IMG/VR virus record: IMGVR_UViG_3300030329_000436
Coordinates: 1-24,930 of that record
Reading direction: 5' to 3' (one strand)
Source of the DNA: a virus
DNA: 24,930 bases
Both the position numbers and the translations under genes were made by a program. The notes beneath the pieces were generated by a model. That model saw only the letters and a list, made by a program, of their open reading frames with translations, had not been told where the DNA came from and made no database searches. Shown here one piece after another: positions 16,401 to 23,818 of this stretch. Numbering within the stretch: position 1 is the first letter of the stretch; every line of letters begins with the position of its first letter.

Positions 16401-17967
16401 AAGGGCTGAGTTGTATAAGCAAGCTATGCGAGATCGGGCGATTAGCCCAAGTCAATACGACAACTACGTTGAAGCAAACTACACTCGTATTGTTGGTGAC
16501 GGCCAAAGAATGAGTCGGGAAAAGTTTATCAAAGAAGCAAACCGTAAATTCCCTCAGACAGTGGATAACTACATCACAAAGAGGCACACATACATAAACA
16601 AACAGATGAGGCGGTTTAGCCCTATTGCAGAACGAGCTTTGGCTCAGGCGAGAGAAAACACTTTTACCACTCCTTTGAGTGCTGATAGAGGTGCGCTGAG
16701 TGGAGTTGGCAAAACTGTTTCAGATACTGTTATCAAGTACCCGCCACTGAGACTCGTCCTTCCATTTGTTAGAACTCCAACGAACATTATTCAGTTTGTA
16801 ATGGACCGTGTTCCGGTTGCAGGGCAGATATCGAGGAGCAACAACACTCGCGGATACCTCGGTAAAGAGTTTGCAGGGTTCCGATCAGAACTCTTGAGTT
16901 CAAACCCAGACATTCGTGCGGACGCAGTTGGAAGGCTTGCAACCGGCACACTGTTCTTTAGTGGCGCAGCTATGGCAGCTATGAACGGCGGCATCACTGG
17001 TGGGGGTCCAGCAGACCGAAACCAACGCAGGATTAAGGAACAAACCGGGTGGCAACCTTATTCGATCAAGGTGGGAGATAGCTACATCTCGTACCGAAGG
17101 TTGGACCCGTTTGCATCATTCTTTGGCATTGCCGCCGACCTAGTTGACATCATGACACACGGTGATGAAGAACAGAGAACAGAAGCTGGAGACATAGCAC
17201 TTGGCGCGATGATGGCTATCTCGAAGAACATCACCTCCAAGACCTACCTTAAGGGAATCCAAGACCTGTCAGGAATCCTGTTCGAGCCTGAAATGACTGT
17301 GAAGGGTTTTGCCAACCGCACTATTTCCTCTTTCTTGATCCCCAACATTGCAGCACAGACGGCCCGTGCGGGTGAGGGCAACTTCACGGACATTCAAAAC
17401 CTGACGGACGCTCTCAAGGCTCGTATCCCTGGCCTTAGTGCAGAGGTTCCCCCACGCCGCAACATGTTTGGAGACCCCATCCAAGACAACGGTGTCAACG
17501 TGCCGGTCGATCTGGTCAACCCGTTTTCGTACTCGACGGTCAAGGATGACAAGATCATGACTGAACTCGACCAGATCGGTCACGGGTTCACATCTCCAAG
17601 GTCTCTTAAGGGTGGTGTGGAGCTTCGTGACTACTACAACTCCCGTAACCAGTCGGCTTACGACCGCTGGCAAGAGATCGCATCTCAGACGAAGATTCAG
17701 GGTAGGACTCTAAAGCAAGAAATCACCAAGCTGATGAAGTCCGCCAAGTACAAGCGACTGCCATACAAGTCTCTTGATGGTATCGACAGAAGCCCACGAG
17801 CCAGACTAATTCAGTCGATTCTGAACAAGTATAGAGCAAAAGCCTTTTCAGAAATGCTGCGAGAATTCCCTGAAGTCAGGGAACGTAATGAAATCACTAA
17901 AATGATAAAGGGACGCAGAACAGCGGGTCGAGATTACCAAGACCTTCTCGCGCTCATTGAGGACTAA
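13429..17967 (+). CDS. large internal virion protein D (T7 gp16-like) with HExxH metalloprotease motif
   Basis: A 1512-residue ejection protein in the gp16 position (T7 gp16 is about 1318). After an N-terminal amphipathic/hydrophobic part (about 40-115), residues 370-490 carry a zincin-type site: H399-E400-I-W-H403 within FVHEIWHAVEKQ, and a likely third ligand in NEWLAENMADV (E473 or E477). The middle (about 590-790) is coiled-coil-like and Glu/Arg-rich. The C-terminal third has YPPLRLVLPFVRTPTNIIQF followed by VMDRVP, a Gly/Ala-rich hydrophobic segment near 1170-1190, and YSIKVGDSYISYRRLDPFAS, a block seen in large internal proteins of marine podophages. T7 gp16 carries an N-terminal transglycosylase; I see none here. 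GGAGAT and a TGATG overlap support the start. Confidence 0.88.
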   Translation: MSMIDTSSWEEDFRREDALEVDQTNQADAYQEDEGFWSSFGDIAMAPIRGIAGAAEGIYSLADTLAFDLLPDAEENFGLGGSETFAGAAIETIVQFGVGFLAPGVGGLSVASKLGKLSKVSKMVDAGNKAVKANMAAGKKVPALLMARGMEAGKYAVAGAVADFTVFQGHEQRLSNLIQEVPALQNPVTEFLAADEEDPELVGRLKAAIEGAGLGIMVDSVLIGIRAVRAGVKAGGGDKKAATIAFEQRQKELMLEEAEAVTNKVSQDITDEASQEMDRLFDIDEDPLPLGQKLDEDAPKKPATYEDDYPVKRGVEAMQSRINREASQGELTQDEALFANNFLSRMSQKGELEKTGIRFRTNKNFGGKGVAGQFNPFKKVITVATQTVRDGGFKRTFVHEIWHAVEKQIDPAHIKAMRRDLHKARKAFAKKYGVDYDKMFNGKTGGAKREFLKFVDKKGISKKEFYRLTDVNEWLAENMADVTLTRLDLEDDTKRLIGFLRFQFRNLLTEIKTVFGKGTYDKIARGFLEGTYTAPRKSVPDMLDASTMARSGRQVSYDIDPRSADDLQDVLLNPENRGGNQQMLGEAVDARVRERLAQGADDLAESQRRVEESSAPHRRETQAEFDASVGRELSETQAAARQAIHDAEFLDEAAGTRLTELEQQMKDMSETSEEARQVLIKHRAQLGAMREVLTAAGRKMSELVGKKNSELTSRDVAEFLIQQQNYKTLANNVRATQSEIGRNLQSIQRPTGEGLSGEISTSIAEDAIPNRFSLDNLEDEETVNYIIDMAGGLDRALEEVTKFRVTWDGGNGNLSGALGVARGKAGLTGALTEWWMNSILSGPTTMIVNGASGVATTLLAPLERSVGLALTGRLEEAGVEFGRLLNIPNEIRDSLRGAGAAMKSGEGQLENVGSRADERAASGGQIERLIDDKFGGRRARTHTGEIEFLSDEDSVAVAASKWMARNVINAPGKLLLGTDEFFKQLNYRTAVRAELYKQAMRDRAISPSQYDNYVEANYTRIVGDGQRMSREKFIKEANRKFPQTVDNYITKRHTYINKQMRRFSPIAERALAQARENTFTTPLSADRGALSGVGKTVSDTVIKYPPLRLVLPFVRTPTNIIQFVMDRVPVAGQISRSNNTRGYLGKEFAGFRSELLSSNPDIRADAVGRLATGTLFFSGAAMAAMNGGITGGGPADRNQRRIKEQTGWQPYSIKVGDSYISYRRLDPFASFFGIAADLVDIMTHGDEEQRTEAGDIALGAMMAISKNITSKTYLKGIQDLSGILFEPEMTVKGFANRTISSFLIPNIAAQTARAGEGNFTDIQNLTDALKARIPGLSAEVPPRRNMFGDPIQDNGVNVPVDLVNPFSYSTVKDDKIMTELDQIGHGFTSPRSLKGGVELRDYYNSRNQSAYDRWQEIASQTKIQGRTLKQEITKLMKSAKYKRLPYKSLDGIDRSPRARLIQSILNKYRAKAFSEMLREFPEVRERNEITKMIKGRRTAGRDYQDLLALIED

Positions 17968-17970
17968 ACC

Positions 17971-19620
17971 ATGCCATCAAACTCGTCACCATTTAGCTAC
18001 GTCAGGTACGTTTCGACAGGGAGTGCTGGACCGTACAGCATCAACTTTGATTACCTGTCATCAACGCATCTTGCGGTATTGATTGACGGGGTAGAGCAAT
18101 CCTCATCTACATACACTTTGGATACCAGTGCCAACACTGTTACATTTGATGAAGCGGTTGCAAACGGCGCGGTTGTTCTTATTCAAAGAACCACTCCTAA
18201 AGGCAAGACTGGGTTCCAAAGTGATGTAGCGGACTTTTCTGATGGTTCGATCCTCACGGCAGCGGACCTGGATCAAGCTACTCTTGGACTGCTGTATGTG
18301 GCACAGGAAGCCGACGATGGTGGCACAACAAACGCGCTGAACACTGACAAGACAGACCTTAAGTGGGACGCAAACGACAAGGCCATCAAGAACCTTGCAA
18401 CCCCGACTTCGGGACTTGAAGCAGCAACTAAAGACTACGTTGACGCTATTGCCTCGTTTGGTACACCGAGTTCTCTCCAGATTTACTCGTTTACTACTGA
18501 CGGTTCAACGACATTTACAATGGACCCTGAGCCTGGATCTTCAGACCCCAGAACATTCATTGTAGATGTTGGTGGTGTTCTTCAGCGACCCACAACGGAC
18601 TTCACGATCTCAAACAACGTCCTGACGTTTGGTTCTGCACCAGACTCTGGACAGACGCTGACCGTTCGCAACATCGGCCTGACTAGAGACACGCTTGCAC
18701 AGCCGGTTAGAGCAGACACAAACTCGGACGTTTCGCTTCAGATCAAGCGGAGAACTAGCCAGACCGGCGACCTTCAGCAGTGGCAGCTTGCAAATGGAAC
18801 TGCTGCTTCCAAGGTTGACAAAGACGGCAACGCTACTCTTGCTAGTCTGATTTCGTCAGGCACCACTGAGCTTACCGGCAATGTGTCGGTCAACACCAAC
18901 AAGTTCAACGTGACGGCAGCTTCTGGCAACACTACGATTGCTGGTACTCTTGGAGTCACCGATGCCACGACCCTTAGTGCAGCCACCCAGGTCAACGCTA
19001 CTTTGACGGCGACTGGTCTTGCCACACTGAGCGGCGGAGTTGCAACAGCGACGGGCAACATTACCACGACATCCGGCAACATCACTTCAACCAGTGGTCA
19101 CCTGTATGTACCTGGGTCGGTGGTTCAGGTTCAGTGCTTTTCAACTAAGAACACAAATAACCAAACTCTTTCTGCGGATGTTCACACAACCCTGAACGAT
19201 GGTACAGATGACATTGCCGTAACAATCACGCCAAAGTCTACATCAAGCAAAATTATTATTGATGTCCATCTTTCAGCAGATGTCTACTCCCATAACCACA
19301 CCGTAAGCCTTAAAAGATCAAATGCAACAAGTGGAACAATAAACGCACTTCATGCAGATGACACAAGTGATCGCAATGTAGGTTTGTCTGTGCTAGGCGA
19401 TATTTACAACTCTCTCGATGGAGATAGCACTCCTAGTTGCGCTAGTTTCAAATACTTTGACGATGCTTGGTCTTCGGGTTCGACAGAAGCACTTACATAT
19501 ATGGTCACACTGCGAACGAATAGCGCGGGCGATGTGGCTATTAACGGCCACTCGGACGAAACAACAGGCGTTTATGAACGCCTATACACAATCATCACCG
19601 CCACAGAAATCGCAGGGTAA
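17971..19620 (+). CDS. tail fibre protein with T7 gp17 N-terminal domain
   Basis: A 549-residue fibre. Residues 1-150 form the T7 tail-fibre attachment domain (YVSTGSAGPYSINFDYLSST, QRTTPKGKTGFQSDVADFSD, then GSILTAADLDQATLGLLYVA). A second short beta domain lies at about 165-230 (YSFTTDGSTTFTMDPEPGSS). Residues 290-370 are Thr/Ser/Ala/Gly-rich repeats (TTSGNITSTSG) expected to make a triple beta-helix shaft. The last 175 residues form a separate tip domain (PGSVVQVQCFSTKN to YERLYTIITATEIAG). It attaches to the tail nozzle and is the probable host-recognition protein. GAGGA at 17959-17963, inside the upstream gene, supports the start. Confidence 0.92.
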   Translation: MPSNSSPFSYVRYVSTGSAGPYSINFDYLSSTHLAVLIDGVEQSSSTYTLDTSANTVTFDEAVANGAVVLIQRTTPKGKTGFQSDVADFSDGSILTAADLDQATLGLLYVAQEADDGGTTNALNTDKTDLKWDANDKAIKNLATPTSGLEAATKDYVDAIASFGTPSSLQIYSFTTDGSTTFTMDPEPGSSDPRTFIVDVGGVLQRPTTDFTISNNVLTFGSAPDSGQTLTVRNIGLTRDTLAQPVRADTNSDVSLQIKRRTSQTGDLQQWQLANGTAASKVDKDGNATLASLISSGTTELTGNVSVNTNKFNVTAASGNTTIAGTLGVTDATTLSAATQVNATLTATGLATLSGGVATATGNITTTSGNITSTSGHLYVPGSVVQVQCFSTKNTNNQTLSADVHTTLNDGTDDIAVTITPKSTSSKIIIDVHLSADVYSHNHTVSLKRSNATSGTINALHADDTSDRNVGLSVLGDIYNSLDGDSTPSCASFKYFDDAWSSGSTEALTYMVTLRTNSAGDVAINGHSDETTGVYERLYTIITATEIAG

Positions 19621-19631
19621 CTGGAGAAACC

Positions 19632-20243
19632 ATGACTCAGAAAATCGACACAGTTATGCTCAAGAGCGTGGCATCAAAAACGCCTAATGTTAAGTCTGCT
19701 GGCAACGAGGGCAAGGTGGTGCAGCTTGATTCCGGTGGACAGATTCCCGTGGGTTACCTTCCAGATCCCGATATCCAGACTTCCAACCAAATGGTTCTGG
19801 AAATAGCGGACATGAAGAACGCGCCGCTGAACATTGTGGATGGTTATGTAGACCCGTTCGACAGTGACACCATAGGGTCAACAAGCACCAACGAAACTTA
19901 CGACGCAAGTTCTGACTACTACCACAGCAGTACAAACATGACTTTGGTAAGCGCGGCATACACCGCTTCGTCCGCACCAATTCGTGGATCTATCAGCGTG
20001 TCGGCTCAGTTTGTAGATTCTTCTACTGTCAACACTGATTTCACAGCAGAGATTAGCCGAGACAACGGCACGACCTGGACAGCAATCACACTGACCGCTG
20101 GCGCAGTAAATAGCAGTTTTACGCTGTATTTTGGAGAATCGGACATCTCTGGTCAGCCATCTGGAACATCGGTCAAGTACCGAATCAAAACACTTAACAG
20201 CAAAAACATCCGAGTTAGTGGTGTTGTGATTCGATGGAGCTAG
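19632..20243 (+). CDS. second fibre-like / tail-associated structural protein
   Basis: A 203-residue protein directly downstream of the fibre. The N-terminus (VVQLDSGGQIPVGYLPDPDI) resembles the linker that often precedes tip domains in phage fibres (pattern: L-D-x-x-G-x-I-P-x-x-x-LP). The C-terminal part is a beta-rich domain (RGSISVSAQFVDSSTVNTDF, EISRDNGTTWTAITLTAGAV, then YRIKTLNSKNIRVSGVVIRW) of a type common in marine phage structural proteins. It may form a short fibre or be a fibre-tip partner. GGAGAAACC precedes the ATG. No enzyme motif is seen. Confidence 0.75.
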   Translation: MTQKIDTVMLKSVASKTPNVKSAGNEGKVVQLDSGGQIPVGYLPDPDIQTSNQMVLEIADMKNAPLNIVDGYVDPFDSDTIGSTSTNETYDASSDYYHSSTNMTLVSAAYTASSAPIRGSISVSAQFVDSSTVNTDFTAEISRDNGTTWTAITLTAGAVNSSFTLYFGESDISGQPSGTSVKYRIKTLNSKNIRVSGVVIRWS

Positions 20244-20245
20244 TA

Positions 20246-20458
20246 ATGAATGACGAGCTAATGCTGACGCTCGGTCGGTTAGAAGGAAAAGTAGATTCTC
20301 TAATCACCCGACAAGCTCTTATAGATCAAGAGTTAGAAAAGCTCGATCACCGGCTTCGATCTGTTGAACATTCAAGAAGCTGGATAGTAGGAGCGGCAGC
20401 AACGATTGGCGCTGGCTTGTCGCTTTTTATTCAGTGGGTTACAAAAGGAGCGTCATGA
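20246..20458 (+). CDS. small coiled-coil plus C-terminal TM protein (XhlA/holin-like)
   Basis: A 70-residue protein: a heptad-like N-terminal half (LTLGRLEGKVDSLITRQALI, then DQELEKLDHRLRSVEHSRS) followed by one hydrophobic segment near the C-terminus (WIVGAAATIGAGLSLFIQWV) and a short KGAS tail. This layout is that of XhlA/hemolysin-type lysis accessory proteins. The position between fibre and small terminase matches where T7 keeps its holin gp17.5. The start at 20246 is preferred over an in-frame ATG at 20234 because GGAG at 20236-20239 is six bases upstream. The stop overlaps the next start (ATGA). Confidence 0.75.
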   Translation: MNDELMLTLGRLEGKVDSLITRQALIDQELEKLDHRLRSVEHSRSWIVGAAATIGAGLSLFIQWVTKGAS

Positions 20459-20802
20459 ACACACAAAAACTTTTCGACAGCACCGTCGCGGTTTCATCCG
20501 CAGTGGGTTCAACTTTTGTTCCTCCTATGGTAAAGGGAAACCGGGGCGTAGTAGATTTCAAACTGAAGGCCACTACCGGGGGGTCAGGAACGAGCCGAGT
20601 TACTATTAGGCTCCAGGGAAGACTTTCTGAAAACCAAGATTGGGTGGATGTAATGCTAGATGACACCTCTTGGTATTGTGAGTTGGGTACATCTCTCCCC
20701 GGTTTAACATTTCAAGACATTCAGTTGTTTCCCGAAATGAGGGCAAACATTTCAGCACAGAACTTTACCAGTGCAACTATTCTCGTTTTACTTGGACATT
20801 AG
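20455..20802 (+). CDS. small beta protein, paralogue A
   Basis: A 115-residue protein of unknown function. It shares a clear pattern with the gene at 21000-21326: a hydrophobic strand ending in L-x-GRLS-x-x-x-DWV-x-V, then DIQLFPEMRANISAQNFTSA followed by a final LVLLGH. The two must be diverged duplicates. The composition suggests a compact beta fold. Located between the holin-like and terminase genes, it could be a decoration or tail-accessory protein, but this is a guess. GGAG at 20447-20450 lies four bases before the ATG at 20455; an upstream in-frame ATG at 20434 would overlap the previous gene more and lacks a site. Confidence 0.7.
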   Translation: MNTQKLFDSTVAVSSAVGSTFVPPMVKGNRGVVDFKLKATTGGSGTSRVTIRLQGRLSENQDWVDVMLDDTSWYCELGTSLPGLTFQDIQLFPEMRANISAQNFTSATILVLLGH

Positions 20803-20811
20803 GAGAACACA

Positions 20812-21003
20812 ATGTCAAAAGCAGGTACAGGAAAATTTGATGCCGGTCGCGGTGTTACTGGACACGCAGGAAGCCAGAGATCACGAGCTACTAAATCGGG
20901 CCGATCTGGAAGACCAGCAGGGGGTCGCATTCGATCCGCTAACAAAAACTTGCAGATTTCAGGGACAAAGAAGAAGAAGAAGAAGAAGGATGAGTACAAA
21001 TGA
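20812..21003 (+). CDS. small Lys/Arg/Gly-rich basic protein
   Basis: A 63-residue, strongly basic protein (MSKAGTGKFDAGRGVTGHAG, then Arg/Ser/Gly-rich, ending KKKKKKKDEYK). It has almost no hydrophobic core, so it is probably disordered and nucleic-acid binding or structural. It sits between the two paralogous beta proteins. AGGAGA precedes the ATG and the stop overlaps the next start (ATGA at 21000), both supporting real translation. The AAG-repeat encoding the Lys tract (about 20970-20990) is the only simple repeat in the coding part of the window. Confidence 0.6.
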   Translation: MSKAGTGKFDAGRGVTGHAGSQRSRATKSGRSGRPAGGRIRSANKNLQISGTKKKKKKKDEYK

Positions 21004-21326
21004 TTACCAAAACGCTTATTCCGTCCAGGGCAGCCGCATCTGAAACCGTAACCGGATCAACATTCCAAATCCACATGCCCAAGTCAAACCGTGGCATTGT
21101 CCAGATGACCAGCACTTCGGGACACACAGCTAACAACATCACTCTGACTTTGTATGGTCGGCTTTCTAGTGACATGGATTGGGTAGAAGTAAGTGGTTCA
21201 GCCATCACGTTGTCTGCCGCAGGCACGGACGCGGTTGAAGACATTCAACTTTTCCCCGAGATGTACGCAAAGGTTGCATGTGCGACCACTGAGTCCACCA
21301 CCTACATCGTGCAGTTGGGATGTTGA
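21000..21326 (+). CDS. small beta protein, paralogue B
   Basis: A 108-residue paralogue of the 20455-20802 product: LTLYGRLSSDMDWVEVSGSA and EDIQLFPEMYAKVACATTES, ending YIVQLGC, align with the other copy at the GRLS, DWV, DIQLFPEM and terminal LG positions. N-terminal halves are more diverged. Function unknown. The ATG overlaps the stop of the basic protein, and the small terminase starts one base after its own stop, so it belongs to the packaging operon. A structural or decoration role is possible but unsupported by motif. Confidence 0.7.
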   Translation: MITKTLIPSRAAASETVTGSTFQIHMPKSNRGIVQMTSTSGHTANNITLTLYGRLSSDMDWVEVSGSAITLSAAGTDAVEDIQLFPEMYAKVACATTESTTYIVQLGC

Positions 21327-21327
21327 C

Positions 21328-21546
21328 ATGAACCAGGACGGACTCAAGGAACTTCACAACGCCATTGCAAACGAGTTGCTGATGAGAATTAAGAGTGGTG
21401 AGGCGGCTCCGGCTGACCTCAGTGTTGCTCGTCAGTTTCTCAAAGACAACGGCATTGACGCAAACACCGGCCAGTCCGAACCCCTGTTGAATCTTGCCAA
21501 GGTTCTCCCATTTGATCCTGAAGAGCCTGTAGAAGATGTAGGATAA
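21328..21546 (+). CDS. terminase small subunit (T7 gp18-like)
   Basis: A 72-residue protein immediately upstream of the large terminase. The pattern LHNAIANELLMRIKSGEAAP followed by ADLSVARQFLKDNGID is the helical core found in podophage small terminases (DNA maturase A). These bind the concatemer and stimulate the large subunit. The frame is open further upstream (to 21193), but that part lies inside the paralogue B gene; the ATG at 21328, one base past that stop, fits the family's N-terminus. It is slightly shorter than T7 gp18 (89 residues). Five bases separate it from the next gene. Confidence 0.88.
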   Translation: MNQDGLKELHNAIANELLMRIKSGEAAPADLSVARQFLKDNGIDANTGQSEPLLNLAKVLPFDPEEPVEDVG

Positions 21547-21551
21547 AAGGC

Positions 21552-23225
21552 ATGACAGACCCCCGACTACAAGACTTCAGAAACTTTCTGTACTTGTGTT
21601 GGGAACATCTTGGTCTGCCAGACCCCACCCCAGTCCAGTACGACATTGCTGAGTACATTCAAAACGGACCAAAACGTCGCTGCGTGATGGCGTTCCGTGG
21701 TGTTGGCAAGTCTTGGATCACCTCGGCATTCGTAGTGCATCAGTTGTTGTTGGACCCGACAAAGAACATCCTGGTGGTCTCAGCATCCAAACAACGTGCC
21801 GATGACTTTTCGACGTTTACGTTGCGGTTGATTGATGAGATGCCAATCCTGCAACACCTCAAACCAAATGAGAACCAACGAAACTCAAAGATCGCCTTTG
21901 ATGTCGGTCCTGCACCTGCTGCACATGCTCCGTCAGTAACCTCAAAAGGTCTTCAGTCGCAGATAACCGGAGCCAGAGCCGACCTGATTATTGCAGACGA
22001 TGCGGAGTCCTTGACCAATTCCGCCACTCAAATGATGCGTGACAAGATGTCTGAACAGGTCAAGGAGTTCGACGCTGTTCTCAAACCCGGTGGTCAGATC
22101 CTGTACCTGGGAACACCACAGACAGAAGCCAGTATTTACAACCAGCTACCAGAGCGTGGGTACGACATCCGAATCTGGCCTGCACGAATTCCATCTGAAA
22201 AACAACGTCTTGGATATGGAAATAGATTGGCACCCCTCATTGCCGACATGGATCTTGAGGAGAGTGAGCCGGTAGACCCAAAGAGATTCAACACATTTGA
22301 CCTGCTTGAGCGGGAAGCGTCTTACGGGAAATCCGGTTTCGCCCTCCAGTTCATGCTGGACACCACACTGTCTGACGTTGATCGTTACCCGTTGAAGCTG
22401 TCTGACCTTGTGGTGATGCGTCTCGACAAAGAACACGCTCCTGAGAAGATCATCTGGGCCGGTAGTCCCGAGTATGCCTACAAGGATCTTCCATGTGTTG
22501 GGATGGCTGGAGACAGGTACTACATGCCGATGGGTGTCTCAGGAGAGTTCCTGAAGTATCAAGGCTCAGTCCTCGCAATAGACCCAAGCGGACGCGGAAA
22601 AGATGAAACCGCTTTTTGCGTTTGTAAGATGCTGAACTCGACCTGTTTCGTGACTGCTGCCGGGGGTCTCCCAGGTGGGTATGACAATGACACCTTGAAA
22701 TCGCTGGCGGTGATCGCCAAGGAACATCAGGTCAATGAGGTCATCATCGAATCCAACTTCGGTGACGGCATGTTCACGGCTCTGTTCCAGCCAGTTCTAG
22801 CAAAGATACATCGCGTCACGATCAACGAAGTTCGCCACAATATCCAGAAAGAACGACGCATTTTGGATGTTTTAGAGCCGGTCATCCAAAACCACAAACT
22901 GATCGTAGATGAGGCTGTAATTCATAAGGATTACAACTCCACTGCCCATCTTCCTCCAGACAAGGCACTGAAATACCAACTCTTCTACCAGATGACCCGG
23001 CTGACTCGTGACAGGGGATCACTGGCTCACGATGACCGTCTGGATGTGTTGGCAATCGCCGTGAACTACTGGACTGAACAGATGTCCAGGGATGTAGATG
23101 AGGCCATGAAGTCTCACAAGAACGACAAACTCCACCGAGAACTCGACAAGTTCGTCGATAATGCCCTCGGCAGAAAGACTAATCAGGAACCATCATGGAT
23201 AAACTCGCAGAACTTCGGGCAGTAA
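21552..23225 (+). CDS. terminase large subunit (T7 gp19-like)
   Basis: A 557-residue packaging motor. The ATPase half has Walker A FRGVGKS (48-54), Walker B LIIADD (145-150) with E152, and the coupling motif YLGTP (185-189). The nuclease half has AIDPSGRGKDE (342-352; D344 a metal ligand), IIESNFGDG (398-406; E400, D405) and LAHDDRLD (491-498), the usual RNase H-like acidic set. Length is near T7 gp19 (586). It pumps DNA into the procapsid through the portal and cuts concatemers. AAAGG precedes the ATG. The last 31 bases overlap a small downstream ORF. Confidence 0.96.
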   Translation: MTDPRLQDFRNFLYLCWEHLGLPDPTPVQYDIAEYIQNGPKRRCVMAFRGVGKSWITSAFVVHQLLLDPTKNILVVSASKQRADDFSTFTLRLIDEMPILQHLKPNENQRNSKIAFDVGPAPAAHAPSVTSKGLQSQITGARADLIIADDAESLTNSATQMMRDKMSEQVKEFDAVLKPGGQILYLGTPQTEASIYNQLPERGYDIRIWPARIPSEKQRLGYGNRLAPLIADMDLEESEPVDPKRFNTFDLLEREASYGKSGFALQFMLDTTLSDVDRYPLKLSDLVVMRLDKEHAPEKIIWAGSPEYAYKDLPCVGMAGDRYYMPMGVSGEFLKYQGSVLAIDPSGRGKDETAFCVCKMLNSTCFVTAAGGLPGGYDNDTLKSLAVIAKEHQVNEVIIESNFGDGMFTALFQPVLAKIHRVTINEVRHNIQKERRILDVLEPVIQNHKLIVDEAVIHKDYNSTAHLPPDKALKYQLFYQMTRLTRDRGSLAHDDRLDVLAIAVNYWTEQMSRDVDEAMKSHKNDKLHRELDKFVDNALGRKTNQEPSWINSQNFGQ

Positions 23226-23371
23226 TGGACGAGTTCGTCGATGCCTGGGATGAGTTCCTGATGGACGAGATCAATACAGCTACCCTCACAGACCATGTGA
23301 TTGACCTGATGAGAACTATTGATGACATCACAGGTATCAAAGACCCTAGAACGCCCCCAGAGGCTGACTGA
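23195..23371 (+). CDS. 58-residue acidic protein overlapping terminase end
   Basis: A short ORF starting inside the last 31 bases of the large terminase gene, in another frame. The product (MDKLAELRAVMDEFVDAWDE, then FLMDEINTATLTDHVIDLMR, ending TPPEAD) is strongly acidic and amphipathic helical. AGGA stands at 23185-23188, seven bases before the ATG. T7 also has small genes after gp19 (gp19.2-19.5), but I see no recognisable similarity. Function unknown. Real coding is supported by the ribosome site and the lack of stops in a long frame with terminase-like codon use. Confidence 0.55.
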   Translation: MDKLAELRAVMDEFVDAWDEFLMDEINTATLTDHVIDLMRTIDDITGIKDPRTPPEAD

Positions 23372-23406
23372 GACGTTTCAGAAGGAAATAAGGGTCTACC
23401 TACCAG

Positions 23407-23419
23407 AACTACTTAAAAC
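23407..23419 (+). repeat. 13-base direct repeat, copy 1 (AACTACTTAAAAC)
   Basis: Exact 13-base sequence that recurs at 23965-23977. Both copies lie in noncoding DNA, 38-60 bases upstream of a gene start (23458 and 24037 respectively). This placement fits a shared promoter or regulator site, though the element is short and AT-rich. Confidence 0.4.
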
Positions 23420-23457
23420 CCCTTAGAAGGCCATACAGAGCTTTTCAGGAGAATCCT

Positions 23458-23757
23458 ATGTCACAGACCAGTAAGGGCGGTAAATACGCTCGTAATTTTT
23501 CATACGGTAAACGAAGAAAAAGGTCGTATAGGTCTGGGCTGGGTGACGATGACCAAGAAAACGTTGGAAAGCCTGTTCCACCCATATATCCTATCCCTCC
23601 TATGCTGGATGGGCCAAGACAACCCACCATCGTTCAACCAGATAAACAGCCCCAAAAGCACCAAACACAATGTTCACCAAATAAACATGGTGGTTTTAGT
23701 TGTAAAAATCTCAGCACAACCAAGCCACGCAAAAAGCGTTGTCAATACGGATGTTAG
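23458..23757 (+). CDS. cationic, Pro- and Cys-containing protein, function unknown
   Basis: A 99-residue protein with a basic N-terminus (GGKYARNFSYGKRRKRSYRS), a Pro-rich middle (KPVPPIYPIPPMLDGPRQP) and a C-terminal Lys-rich part with four cysteines (CSPNKHGGFSCKN and KRCQYGC) that could bind a metal or form disulfides. No family is recognised. CAGGAGA at 23445-23451, six bases before the ATG, supports this start. An alternative frame at 23543-23920 overlaps most of it but has no comparable ribosome site and runs through the structured region downstream, so I prefer this one. Confidence 0.55.
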   Translation: MSQTSKGGKYARNFSYGKRRKRSYRSGLGDDDQENVGKPVPPIYPIPPMLDGPRQPTIVQPDKQPQKHQTQCSPNKHGGFSCKNLSTTKPRKKRCQYGC

Positions 23758-23776
23758 GATTAAGGACAACTATTTG

Positions 23777-23793
23777 AGAAGCATCAGGCTTCT
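23777..23793 (+). other. hairpin AGAAGC/GCTTCT
   Basis: Six perfect pairs around a five-base loop (ATCAG), lying 20 bases after the cationic-protein stop. No T run follows, so it is a weak terminator at best. Confidence 0.4.
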
Positions 23794-23818
23794 TGGGGTC
23801 GATCAAACTCAGGACTCA

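Noticed and set aside
20968-20992. AAG repeat as a programmed frameshift site
   Set aside because: The repeat is in-frame AAG codons, not a slippery heptamer, and the downstream ATGA junction already explains the next gene's translation.
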